A DNA stretch of 64,000 nt, from the NCBI RefSeq assembly GCF_921293095.1, contig NC_060259.1:28837812-28901811 (forward strand), in the 5' to 3' direction. The notes beneath the pieces were generated by a model that was given only the letters and a program-made list of their open reading frames with translations, was not told the origin of the DNA and searched no databases. The DNA comes from Ischnura elegans (Eukaryota; Arthropoda; Insecta; Odonata; Coenagrionidae). Positions 35,095 through 45,328 of this stretch are shown here, one piece after another (the first letter of the stretch is position 1; each line of letters starts with the position of its first letter). A program made the translations under genes and the position numbers.

Positions 35095-36255
35095 CAGCAT
35101 ACTCCCGATTATCCGGCTAATGATGGGGAGAGGCGGCACGAATAATCAGAAAACGCAGCAAATCCAAAATTTCACTTTAATTCCATGTATTTTTCATAAT
35201 TCATGTAAATCAAGCAATTTATTATTATTTATGCTCAGAGTCTGTTATTTGAGGTTGCGTTCCAGAACCATCCACGGCTATCTTCTCCCGACCGTGATCT
35301 TTTTAGCGGTGAAAACGTGAATGCACTCGTATTCCTTCCGCTCCATGTAATACCTGGTTTCCGAAAACCTTGCACCCGCACCTATGAGATCACGGATTCA
35401 GGAAATTGGTTTGCAGGAATGCTTCAAAACCTCTGCACAATGTCGGAAACTACACTGTGAGGCACCACGCTGCGTACTCGCGTCTCGCACAAGTTGCCCG
35501 GTGTACAGTTGATGTGGGACACAGTTCCGCAACCACTGAACGTGATCACGTACCGCAATGTTTAGATAACATGAACAAGGACCTTCCGTGAAGGTAATGG
35601 CCACGCCATCACCCCATTGCAGAGCAGCAGTTATACCAGGACTTTTGGTAATTTTTCTACGCAGGCGAGTGCCTGGCTGTGACTTCTCTCTACTCTACTC
35701 TCTCATGCTTTCTCTACTTCCACTTCCCCCGCTGCCTTCACTTCTTCTATTCCCTTCCTCTCCAGTTTGACCTTGAATGGTCTTGGAGTAAATGTTTGAG
35801 TGCGACGAAATCTCTGGTTCCTTTGGGCCATATTCAACTGAATGAGAGGCCACGGTAATAATTGCGTATTTGCGATATGAAATATGCATTTATAGATCGT
35901 AGACAACATTTCCCTTCATTTGCGATTGGTAAAAACCATTGAAGAATCTTTTAAAATTTTAATCAAAAGTTTTTTCCTCGCCGCTGATCGTTGTCTGCAT
36001 GCTAGAGCAGACGTCCAAGTAAACTTGAAACATTCCTTGCCAAAAAGTAAATAAAATAATTCCCGTTAACGAAGAGGATTCTAAAGGAAATAATAAGCCG
36101 GGTGAAGCCTTGCATTGCAATGCAAATATCCTGGTGCTTTTGCGTCCGATTAATTTTTTTATAAAGATTGCGGAAAACATAGAAGAAGTGTAAAACTCAT
36201 GCACGGATAAGCCCCAACATGGATAAACCGCAGCCGGATAATTGGGAGACTGCTG
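35095..36255. mobile_element. pogo/Tigger-like TIR element, 1.16 kb
   Basis: TA duplications (35093-35094, 36256-36257) flank ends CAGCATACTCCCGATTATCC and the reverse of GGATAATTGGGAGACTGCTG. The CAG start, the TCCCGATTATCCGG-like end and the TA site fit Tigger/pogo elements. No transposase frame is readable and the small frames inside are chance. It lies in TMED intron 3. Confidence 0.85.
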
Positions 36256-36439
36256 TATTTATTTCATTTGTCTTTACTCAAATTTTCACAATTGGTAAAG
36301 GAGAAGAGAGTGGAAAATGATTGGACAAGGAGTCTGACACCCTCACACCATAAGTCTTGTTTTGTATGCAACCATATTGTAGCTGCTGTGGAAAACCTTG
36401 GGTAGTCACTTACAAATGCACAAGAAGTTCTGGAGATTC

Positions 36440-36657
36440 TTTTATTTTATTTTTTTATTCTTATTTTTATTTTATTCTCAAACCACCGGATACAGCTCTT
36501 ATTGGCCATTTTACACCGGGGTGTTCAACAAATGTAACAAGTAAACGTACACAAACGACCATGCCCTGGAATGGGGAAACCTACCCAGGCGGGACTCGAA
36601 CCCGCGACCTCTTGTTTGGCAGGCGAGAACGTTACCCCGCCGCCACCGAGGCCGGCA
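36440..36657 (-). mobile_element. SINE with tRNA-Gly-like head
   Basis: On the minus strand the head reads GGTGGCGGCGGGGTAACG (box A area), TTCTCGCCTGCCAAAC (anticodon arm as in tRNA-Gly-GCC) and GTCGCGGGTTCGAGTCCCGC (box B and T-arm). A body of about 110 bp and a long A/T-rich tail (36440-36478 on the plus strand) follow. Head, body and tail give a complete SINE layout. The D-arm is altered, so it is not a working tRNA gene. It lies in TMED intron 3. Confidence 0.85.
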
Positions 36658-37452
36658 AAATCATTGGCTTGGATCTGAATTGGAACCATAATCACCGAAA
36701 TTTGTGCTGAATGAATACATAACTAGCCAGTGGAGACTCAATGAACAATGAAGGGAATTTTTCAGTTTGAGTGCAGATGAGTTTTTGTATCTGGAAATTT
36801 TGCACCTTTATCTTCAAGTTGCACAATGGGCAATTTTTTTGCAGATTATGCAAAATATTGGGAAAATAATGATTAGCTAGAACAATTATGTACATGGATA
36901 AGTTATTCCATATGTTTTCATATCTCAAAATTTAGCATTATATTGGGCCAGTTATATGATATGAAAACTAGAAAGCAATTATGACATAATGTTATGTGCT
37001 AATGAACCCCCTTTTGAATATTGAATGTACAATCAGGTGAATCTAAACTATTAGAAGTGAACACATAACTAAGCTTTTCAGTGAGGTAGACAGATAGGTT
37101 TGGCTGTGGTTTTAAAAGCAAAAAGATGTATGTATATAAGTTCTTTCTAGTCGAAAACACTCTCTATGTCAGGGAACCTCCAATCCATAGCATCCCGAAG
37201 CATTGACTTTACCTCCTCATTTTTTCTTCTAAAACTTTGGCTTTGATGAATACCAATGCATTGCAATAGACTCGATCCTTGGGGTGCAAGTGAAATTACT
37301 TGGATCTGTCTTGAAATTGTAACTTCAGCTGCCTGGTGGGGGAGTTGCAATGAATTCTGGCATGATTTTATTCTAGCGTGATGATATTAATAGAAAAAGG
37401 TGTATATTATGTTGCTCGATCATTAAAAAATATTTTAATATGTGCTTTCCAG
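36658..37452. other. End of TMED intron 3, no gene seen
   Basis: AT-rich intron running up to the acceptor CTTTCCAG at 37452. No repeats recognised. Confidence 0.5.
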
Positions 37453-37620
37453 GAGACTATGCAACGAGTGAGAGCCCATTTAACAAAAATACGGCATCTG
37501 CAAGACCAACAAAGAGCATTTGAAGCTAGAGATAGAAATATTGCAGAAAGCAACTTTACAAGAGTCAACCTATGGTCTTTTGCTCAAATATTAGTGATGA
37601 TTTTTGTTGGAATAATGCAG
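37453..37620 (+). CDS. TMED1/5-like gene, coding exon 4
   Basis: Encodes residues 159-214. The first 35 form the family coiled coil (ETMQRVRAHLTKIRHLQDQQ, then RAFEARDRNIAESN), used for p24 oligomers. NFTRVNLWSF leads into the membrane span WSFAQILVMIFVGIMQ, about residues 197-219. Acceptor TTCCAG, donor CAG/GTGAGA, phase 0. The RNIAESN-RV-LWS-Q pattern is the usual p24 junction into the membrane. Confidence 0.94.
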
Positions 37621-37825
37621 GTGAGAAATTAAAGAACCTTGGTTTTGATGTACAACTCCATCATCAGGTACTTCTAATTCCAAGTTATGTCTGAAAAATG
37701 TTTATGTCTATGAAGTCATATCAGGGATAGTGTAATTTGTTCTTTACTGTCAGTTTTTACTAATCAAATTTTAAAAGGAGTGGCTTTAAAAGTTTTTTTC
37801 CTTAAAATTATTGATTCAAGTTTCA

Positions 37826-38769
37826 ACATATGTATGAATTCTTAATGTAAATAGTTGAGAAGCCTGAAGATGGTTGGCAGATCAGTGTCTAATTGACCAC
37901 ATAAATTTTTTATCATACATTTTTTAGTGTCTTGGTGTAATATCCAGCAGTAGTCATCCTCATTTGCATTTCCATTGACTTCTACCATAAGCCTGATAGA
38001 CTGGCTCATCCAGCGCCTGGGGTGTACAAGATTTCACTCACTACTTAATCAAGTAGATTTAAATAATCAGGAAAAAATTGCAAAAATCTAGTGTGTGACA
38101 AGTGGAACTCATTAAAAAATCGACCACTTTAAACATGTGGATATTGATGAAGATGTGCTAAAGTCGACCCTAATAAAAAAACTGGGCATCCAAAACCCCC
38201 TTCCCATTTCCTAACCGGCTTCATGTAGCTTTTCCCAAAATCCAAGGTGGTGTTGACTTTTTCATTCAGCCCACTTACCTCTAACCCCTTCATGTTAACA
38301 TATGTATGAATTCTTAATGTAAATAGTTGAGAAGCCTGAAGATGGTTGGCAGATCAGTGTCTCATTGACCACATAAATTTTTTATCATACATTTTTTAGT
38401 GTCTTGGTGTAATATCCAGCAGTAGTCATCCTCATTTGCATTTCCATTGACTTCTACCATAAGCCTGATAGACTGGCTCATCCAGCGCCTGGGGTGTACA
38501 AGATTTCACTCACTACTTAATCAAGTAGATTTAAATAATCAGGAAAAAATTGCAAAAATCTAGTGTGTGACAAGTGGAACTCATTAAAAAATCGACCACT
38601 TTAAACATGTGGATATTGATGAAGATGTGCTAAAGTCGACCCTAATAAAAAAACTGGGCATCCAAAACCCCCTTCCCATTTCCTAACCGGCTTCATGTAG
38701 CTTTTCCCAAAATCCAAGGTGGTGTTGACTTTTTCATTCAGCCCACTTACCTCTAACCCCTTCATGTTA
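37826..38769 (+). repeat. 472-bp tandem duplication in TMED intron 4
   Basis: Two adjacent copies (37826-38297 and 38298-38769) begin AACATATGTATGAATTC and end CCCCTTCATGTTAA. By eye they differ at one internal base (GTGTCTAATTG against GTGTCTCATTG), plus slight differences at the very edges. There is no coding capacity. Such identity means a very recent duplication or an assembly artefact. Confidence 0.93.
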
Positions 38770-39284
38770 AAGCCAAAGCACCCCCTCAACCCCTCTGTTT
38801 CGTGTATTACTCCCATCCTGTTCCATATTTTTCACTCTTCTCCAGTCGAGCCTTGTGCCTTCATCTCCTCCTTCACTTCTCGACAGTGCTTAAATAAAGA
38901 TTTCTGACGTGGCTTATTGGTGGCTACTTTGGTTAATTATGATTAAATTGCAATGAGTGGTTTGTATAATTGTTGCATATGACTTCTTTAGCAGAAACCC
39001 CTACACCTGAATTCCACTTCTTGTACTTTTAAGAGCACACAAGCTCCCTTCCTGGTCATACACTAAGCAAAACTCTCTCTCTCAAAGCAAAACTCAAATT
39101 CACTCTCGAAGAAATGTTACTTTAGTATGGCTGCCATTTTTGCCAAAGAACAAGTGTTGACTTATTCAATTTCTATCATATCTATCACATGAAGTGAAGG
39201 TGGTGCAAGATGCATTTATTATATTGACATGCATTGCTATAAGTGTTACCAGGTAGTAATACTATTTTCTTTCTTATTCTGCAG

Positions 39285-39356
39285 GTGGTCATGCTGAAAA
39301 GTCTATTTGACAATACATCACATGTTCATAAATTATTCAGAAAGAACATATCTTAA
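39285..39356 (+). CDS. TMED1/5-like gene, last coding exon
   Basis: Encodes residues 215-237 and the TAA stop: the end of the membrane span, LKSLF, then a short cytosolic tail ending KLFRKNIS. LKSLF matches the aromatic COPII-binding position of p24 tails. The C-terminal dibasic retrieval signal is not at the standard place: RK is followed by three residues, NIS, rather than two. Acceptor TTCTGCAG. Confidence 0.9.
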   Translation: MVMLKSLFDNTSHVHKLFRKNIS

Positions 39357-39530
39357 ATGTTTCCTCAAGCCATAGCATATCATATATTTTTCTACATTGT
39401 TGGAGGACAATGTTTTATGCCAAAGAAGGATAGTTTTTTTGAGATGAAAATGTTTTCAGTGTTCCATTTGATACTGTTAGAAGCACGTGCCAAAAAAAAA
39501 CTCGTAATTGCGTATTCATAGCAATAAAGT
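39357..39530 (+). terminator. TMED 3' UTR with poly(A) signal
   Basis: AATAAA at 39523-39528 lies about 170 bases after the stop, the first canonical signal. Later candidates are at about 39898 and 39965. The site actually used is not determined. Confidence 0.5.
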
Positions 39531-40499
39531 GGCTAGCTTTCAACCCTTGTAATTTATGCTGCCAAAACCGCGTGAATAACGTTTTTAATTTTTAAGTAAC
39601 ATCCAATGTTAAAATTTACCCATTATGAATAAGTACCCCTTGAATTTGTGAATTTCAAAAATAATATTTTCCAAGATGGCCATAAGAATAGAAAATTCTT
39701 TTTGGTGCTGTCTTACGACTGATATGATTTCCCTGTTTTGATTTGTTGAAAGGGTCACTATTGGTGGTAGAATTATGGAGTGAATAGGTAAATAACACTA
39801 TTATAGTGGACGATTCTACTTATTTAGACCCTGGATCTTATGTTTCAGTGAACTAACAAAATGTTTAATTATTAAGTCGAATTTAATTATTAAGTCAAAT
39901 AAATCTGTGATAAACAAAAATGTGTATTTTCTTAAATGTAATCATGGCTTGCTATAATTCCTTTAAATAAATTCTAAATCTTGTATTTTAGAGAATTAGT
40001 GCAAAATTGTATATTCCTCAGGAGTTTACTGCTTCACTTGAATATATGAGGCTCTTAGACAATGATATCCCCATATTTTGTGGAAGAAGGTTAAATCTGT
40101 GTTGATAATATTTAGTGTTTTGTACAGTTACCAAGTAATGAATTATCTATTGGGTAACTTTATCAATTGGGCTATGGTGGCAATAGTATGGCAGACAGCT
40201 GCTGGTATAATTTGGCCTCAACTTGTGACTCCTGCAAAATACCATCCTAAACATCAACACAGAAATTAGGCAACATTTGCCAACATTTGCTCATGGGGAT
40301 AATTCTGTAGCATATTCTTGAAAACTTAATGTCATAAGCAATATGCTTCAAATGTTTATTTTTTAGGTTGCAAAAGTGCTGAAAATAGCCCTTTTGACTC
40401 ACTTTGTGATTCAACCTAAAGCTTGGTTATATAGGTAAGGTAAATACCCCATACTAAGCCTATATACCCCATACCAAGCCACTAGCTTATTTCATGCAT
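39531..40499. other. Intergenic DNA after the TMED gene
   Basis: AT-rich; no gene seen. The frame at 40078-40269 has no recognisable motif. Short CCCCATAC-AAGCC repeats occur near 40448-40485. Confidence 0.45.
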
Positions 40500-40519
40500 T
40501 CAGGGTGGGGGGGGGCAGT

Positions 40520-40642
40520 TCCTTTCCATGTGCCACTTCACACTTACTGGATTTTTGTTGGGGGTATTCAAAGGCTTCACTTGAGATTTGAATGCAGGAC
40601 CCTTTGATCAGCTGTAAGTCATTCTCCTCACTAAGCTATCTT
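40520..40642 (-). mobile_element. tRNA-derived SINE head, truncated
   Basis: Minus-strand reading gives GGGAGCAAGATAGCTTAGTG (box A-like TAGCTTAGTGAGG) and about 45 bases on GCATTCAAATCTCAAG (box B-like). The spacing fits a tRNA-derived promoter. No body or tail is clear, and it abuts the hAT-type element at 40661. Confidence 0.55.
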
Positions 40643-40660
40643 GCTCCCCATCCAATAGCC

Positions 40661-40947
40661 AGTGGCGTAACTATGGTGGGGTTGAGGGGGATGTATCCCC
40701 CCCCCCCCCAAAGCCTCTGAGAAATCAAAAAATATATATGAAAATCTTTCTGGATTTAATATATAATAACTGCATCTGCTAGAAGTTAAATGTAAGTGCC
40801 AAAATGATGTAAAATGCATTTTCAGGCATGTTATTTTTCAAAACTTTTCATGAAATTCCTGTTTCCTGGGGGGCCCCCACTAATCCCCCACATCCCCTCC
40901 CCAAAGCTCCCTCATCCCCCCAAAGCATATTCCTAGTTATGCCACTG
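40661..40947. mobile_element. hAT-type MITE with CAGTGGCGTAACTA end
   Basis: Ends CAGTGGCGTAACTA and TAGTTATGCCACTG are inverted with one mismatch. C-runs (near 40700) and G-runs lie inside. Flanks CCAATAGC and GCAAAAGC are a poor 8-bp duplication (six of eight). The right flank is itself the end of another element (40948 onward), so it probably inserted into that element's terminus. Confidence 0.75.
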
Positions 40948-41045
40948 GCAAAAGCGGATACAGAAAAAACTCAAGGGGGGGAAGGTGCAAAAAATACTTT
41001 GAGCTACCTTTACTTTTATCGTAATTAAAATAATAATCAAGTCAC
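40948..41045 (-). mobile_element. Partial second copy of the 42.4-kb hAT-type element
   Basis: AGCGGATACAGAAAAAACTC, then a G-run and GGTGCAAA, a GAG-rich block and TTTACTTTTAT follow in the same order as the reverse of the right end of 42396-42651. The other end is missing. It is a truncated copy whose terminus is disrupted by the neighbour. Confidence 0.65.
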
Positions 41046-41149
41046 ATTCAAAGTTTAAGAATTTTTAATTTCCCTGCTGATTCCTGCCACCCTATTTCTC
41101 ATGAGCTAGCAGCTTTTCTATTCCTAGTCCATAGATTAATCAGCATTCT

Positions 41150-41790
41150 TATGACCAAGAGCCACTTTAATCAAAGAGCTCATGACTATCACCATCACCA
41201 AGTGCATAGCAAAGAACAATAGTTACAGTGAAGCTATCATTGACTATTGGCTAAAAAAAGAAGAGATGACAATATTTAAACGGTGAAACTCACCACCTCC
41301 CTCACTCCTCAAGAGGCAAATGAGCCCCACAAATGTTGAAAAATTCCCTTCGTTAAAAATCTTTCCTACAAGATAGCTAATCAAATCCCTAGAGATAAAT
41401 AGCCTCTCCTTCTACACCCCTTACACACTATTCTGCCTCCTGTGTTAACACAAATATGCGTACAAAAAAGAGAAACTAAGTGGTGTGTCTGAGATCACAA
41501 GTTGCAAATGCTGGGCAAAATACATGGGACAGACAGGAAGATACTTCAATACAAGGTACAATGAACACAGGAAGGGCATCGTCTGAAGGAGCCCAACATC
41601 AATGGTGGCCAAACACATGATGGAGATTGCCCACATTCTAAATTTTTTTACCAAGGTGATCCATACACACATGAAAGGGAAGAAATTTGCAACAATTTGA
41701 GATTAGGAACAGAAAACATTCTGAAATTTCCCTATTAAATGTCCACCAGTACATATCAAATTTACCCCTACTATCCCTCAAGTAAAAACA
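41150..41790 (+). pseudogene. Penelope-like element relic with GIY-YIG remnant
   Basis: A plus-strand reading gives CIAKNNSYSEAIIDYWLKK near 41200, like the linker before the endonuclease of Penelope-like elements. After about 250 bases comes CKCWAKYMGQTGRYFNTRYN followed by EHRKGIV, a decayed GIY-YIG core (YMGQTGR-F--R--EH), then a stop. KHMMEIAHILN follows after it. Several stops and frame changes are present and no reverse transcriptase can be read. It is a dead fragment; assignment rests on the two motifs in the right order. Confidence 0.6.
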
Positions 41791-42147
41791 TTGTCCCCCC
41801 AGAAGAATCGACAACTCCACTTCCTTCCCCCCCACGGCTTCCCCAATTTAAACTGTTAAAAAATAGTAGTGAAGGTTGTTTGGGTGTTCTATTCTTCATG
41901 TTTTCCCATCTCCTCTTTGTCCTCTCTCTCCTTACTTTTCCCTACACCATTTAAAAATTGTATGAAGTGAATGCACTCATACCATTTATACCTTGAAGGT
42001 AATGCAATAGCTTCAAATCCTAGGTTGTACTAAATTTTATAATCATGGAAATTTGCAAAAATGTATTTCATTATGAAAACTTCTAAATTTCATTTCAGCC
42101 AAACTGTTGCTTCATAATTTTTGGTTTTTTTCCTGGCAAACAATTGT

Positions 42148-42283
42148 AGTGAAGTTTTCTTGGGTTTTGCACTGGGTCAGGTCCATATCCCCTTCCGATG
42201 TTTTGATGGGCGAGTTGTTCATGAAAACGTTGGAAGGAGATATGGAGGACCTGACCCAGTGCGAAACCCGAGAAAACTTCACT
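42148..42283. repeat. Long imperfect palindrome, hairpin 1
   Basis: The left arm begins AGTGAAGTTTTCTTGGG and the right arm ends CCCGAGAAAACTTCACT. About 55 bases pair, with CACTGGGTCAGGTCC in both arms, around a loop near 42205-42225. It shares the core TTTYGATGG-CATSRAAACGTTGG with hairpin 2 (51192-51294). It lies 350 bp downstream of the Penelope-like relic. Confidence 0.85.
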
Positions 42284-42395
42284 GTAGTTGCTTCGTATAT
42301 AATTATGAATTTTATTCATATTTGTGGGTGACTAATTAATAAATTTAATGTGTTTGTGAATATTTGTATGGTAAATTTAAAATGGCGCCTTATAC

Positions 42396-42651
42396 CAGTG
42401 GTGGATACAGATGGGGGAGTGGGGGGCTCCACGCCCACCCCTTGCTGGTCCACCCATATTGCCGAACATTGCAAAACCACAATTGTAACTTTTTTATATC
42501 ATCAGATGGCATTGTCTTTACATGTGTATAATCACTAAATATAATTTTCTTGTACTCTGTCACTTGATCTTTTTATTACAATAAAAGTAAAAACAACTCG
42601 AGCTATAATTTGCACCCCCCCCCCCTTGAGTTTTTTCTGTATCCGCTACTG
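42396..42651 (+). mobile_element. hAT-type MITE with GGATACAG ends
   Basis: Flanks CCTTATAC (42388-42395) and CCTTATCC (42652-42659) are an 8-bp duplication with one change. Ends CAGTGGTGGATACAGA and CTGTATCCGCTACTG are inverted. G-runs at the left and a C-run at 42615-42625. Non-coding, 256 bp. Confidence 0.88.
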
Positions 42652-43019
42652 CCTTATCCATAGGATAAAAGTTCCGAATATAAAAATTTTGCTCAAATTG
42701 GCTTGGTTGCACTTTTGGCAGGTGACAGTTTTGCCAATGTCAAGGAAAAACCACTTCCATAACTTTGTATTTGGGTCTTGTCAACCACCGTTTCTGAAGA
42801 ATACAGATTATTAGTGTATAGGATTCATTGTTTCTTTCCGTGATGCTCCAAATCTGGTTGCATTAAATGCTTTTGAGATTACGAAGTTGAGATAACTGTG
42901 ATAATAGACATTGTCAGATGCATGGCTCATCCTTATATGTATATTAAATAACTCCGTAGTGGAACTATGCATAGTGCCTGTAGATCTGTCATTTGCAGTA
43001 TAATGTCAGGGGTCTGCAT

Positions 43020-44640
43020 TCATGAGCACCTACCAGGTTGATACGGTCTACTTAGACTACTCTAAGGCATTTGACAAAGTCAATCATTGTCTACTGATCT
43101 CCAAACTTGAGGCATAGGGGGCTCTCTGAGTAAGTGGCTTGAAAGTTACTTGAAAGATAGACTGCTCGTGGTCAACTGTGATGGCTCTACCTCAGCCGCC
43201 TTTCCCATTTTTTCTGGGGTACCCCAGGACTCTCACTTGGGTCCCCTCTTGTTTAACTTATTTTTAATGACATTAGCAGGGTCATTTTAGTTCATCACCG
43301 TCTATTTGCCGATGACATCAAGGTTTTCACAAAAATAATTTCCTCCCTGGACCAAGAGTATCTCTAGCTTTCCCTCAACAACATCTGCAAGTGGCGTGGT
43401 CTATTGCGATGGAGTTACATAAATGCATCTAAGTGCTCTGTTGTCTCATTGGAGAGAGATTTGAGGCCATTCCAGTGGTTTATTATATTTATGGTCTTAT
43501 TCTATGACAGGGTACTATAGTATAGGACCTTGGAGTCACTTTGAGTTCGACTCTGATCCCAGTTGACCATCTATTGGACATCATCACTCGTGTCAATTCT
43601 CTCCTTGGATTTATTTTCAGAGCAACTAGGGACTTCGGATTACATATGGCCCTAGTCGTTCTCTACTACTCCCTGGTTTGCCAAGTTTTTTAATATGGGA
43701 CATCCTTCTGGTCCCTGTATCAGTTCGATCATATCAGTGAACTTGAAAATATCCATAAGCATTTTTTGATAATGTTGGGGCTTCAATTTGGGTTTTCCTA
43801 AAGAAACTCTACTATCAATGTCGTTGAGGAGCAGTTTATCATTCTTCCACTCGCTAGACTCGCTGATTGCCTTGCGCTCTTCAAGTTAATAAATTGCCTA
43901 TTGGATAGTCCTGCTCTTCTAGCCAAAGTGGACATCACAGTGTCCGGAGGAACTTGATCCAAAGCAATCTTCAGAAGGCACTATCTTCCGACCTCTTATA
44001 CCTACCACAGTGGCCAGTCGAGGCTCCTCAGTTATGGAAGTGAGGCTTCGGAGCACGTCAACTTCTTTGGTGAGACAGGTGAGTTATTTAGGAGGTGGTG
44101 CAGTGAGGTGGCCCAGTTCAATGCAAAATTTGTGTTTTGGCTGGTTGTAGTGTTTTCAGCCTTGGGTCTTGTTATTTTATTTCACATGATGTTATATTTT
44201 CTTACGATGCTTATATTATGCATTCTTATGCTGTTATTATTTCTGTTATTCTTTTTATTGTAACTTTTTATCTTACTGTTATTGTTGGTTGTCTTTGTTA
44301 CATTGTTAGCAACGCTATCTCACCCAGTCATCATTATTAGTTATGCTCATTATGTTATTATCTTCCTGCTCATTGTCCACAATTATCTATTCTGTTTCCC
44401 AAAAATTATAGTATTAGGTAATTTCTAGTAAATTGCCATTCTCTTTGTACGTTTTCATTGTCACTGTGATATTGCCTGCCCTGATTTGTGATCTCCTCTT
44501 GATGTTATTATCTTATTATTATTATTGCTGCTTATATGTGAATTCGATTGTATTACTATTATCTTGGTATGTTCAATTTAATTCCACTATTGTAACTTAT
44601 CATTGTAAAATGGAGCTTGCCGTTGAGAATAAATAAATGC
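43020..44640 (+). mobile_element. CR1/Jockey-like LINE relic
   Basis: From 43035 the plus strand reads VDTVYLDYSKAFDKVNHCLL (RT motif A). With frame changes it continues through a motif B-like phrase near 43215-43255 (GVPQDS-LGPLLFNLF) and LFADDIKVF near 43307 (motif C). Thumb-like and 3' sequence continues to about 44110. The rest to 44638 is an AT-rich 3' region ending AATAAATAAAT. Many stops make it dead. The SKAFDKVNH style fits the CR1/Jockey group rather than RTE. The 5' end is cut off. Confidence 0.8.
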
Positions 44641-45227
44641 TTCATAGTCAGGCGTGTTCCACCGCTTTTGAATTGGCGGCATTGGGAGAGGTCGAGAGTG
44701 GATTGGTTGGTTTTTCGAGAGGTTGGAAAGTTTCGATAGCTGTACTTCCGAATCGAATCGGAATGAGAAAGGCAAGATCAAAACCGCGGGAATCGTGGCT
44801 AAAAGGTGTAGGATCCTGGGTATTTCATTGTAATTTATTTTAATTATTCGGTGGTTAACTGTTTGGATTATCGTCAGCTAGCAAAAACCATTTAAATTAA
44901 CTCTAATTTAGCTATTTTCTTGGCTCTTTAATTTTTATTGGGCGTATTTAATGAAAATATTCGGTTCTGTCAGCCAGTAGTGACAAGCATTCAATGTCAG
45001 CCTGTGTCAATGGTATTTCGTCACTTAGTGTGAAAATACCTCGATGAAACGTATTTAAACCTTGATTTGGATTGATTTAGTTGGTTCTTTTTGCGAGGAT
45101 TCATATGAAATTTGAATTAGCCCTGTATGTCAGAGTCCTTTGTTACACATTTCTATGTAGGAAATAATAAGTGATATTACGATTGTTGCTTTAATTTACG
45201 AGCTCTAATTTTTTTCCTTTATTTCAG
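44641..45227 (+). promoter_or_regulatory. Upstream region of the SNF2 gene
   Basis: The first coding exon is preceded by an acceptor (TTTTTTTCCTTTATTTCAG ending at 45227), so at least one non-coding exon must lie upstream, probably in 44641-44825, where composition is more GC-rich (AAAACCGCGGGAATCGTGG) and AAAAG/GTGTAGGATCC could be the donor. No TATA box is convincing. The LINE relic ends just before it. Confidence 0.35.
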
Positions 45228-45232
45228 ACATA

Positions 45233-45328
45233 ATGGGTAGCCGTATTTTTAAAGGTAACACAGCGGATGAGAAGGAAGTGCCCGAGGTTCAAGTCGAAGA
45301 TGATGGAGAAGCCAATACAAGTGAGAAG
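45233..45328 (+). CDS. SNF2-family ATPase, coding exon 1
   Basis: This is the first coding exon of an incomplete gene whose product begins like a nuclear chromatin-remodelling ATPase of the SNF2 family. It encodes 32 residues, MGSRIFKGNTADEKEVPEVQ then an acidic stretch ending NTSEK. The ATG lies five bases after the acceptor AG at 45226-45227, so the 5' UTR is spliced. The exon ends AAG/GTAAAT, phase 0. The N terminus is polar and acidic without a domain. The assignment rests on the fourth exon (LREYQIEGLNWL) and on phase agreement through all four. The 8.2-kb intron after it holds the best LINE of the window. Confidence 0.75.

Noticed and set aside
35398-35604. Overlapping frames on both strands near 35.4-35.6 kb
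   Set aside because: Inside a non-autonomous pogo/Tigger-like element; neither frame resembles a transposase.
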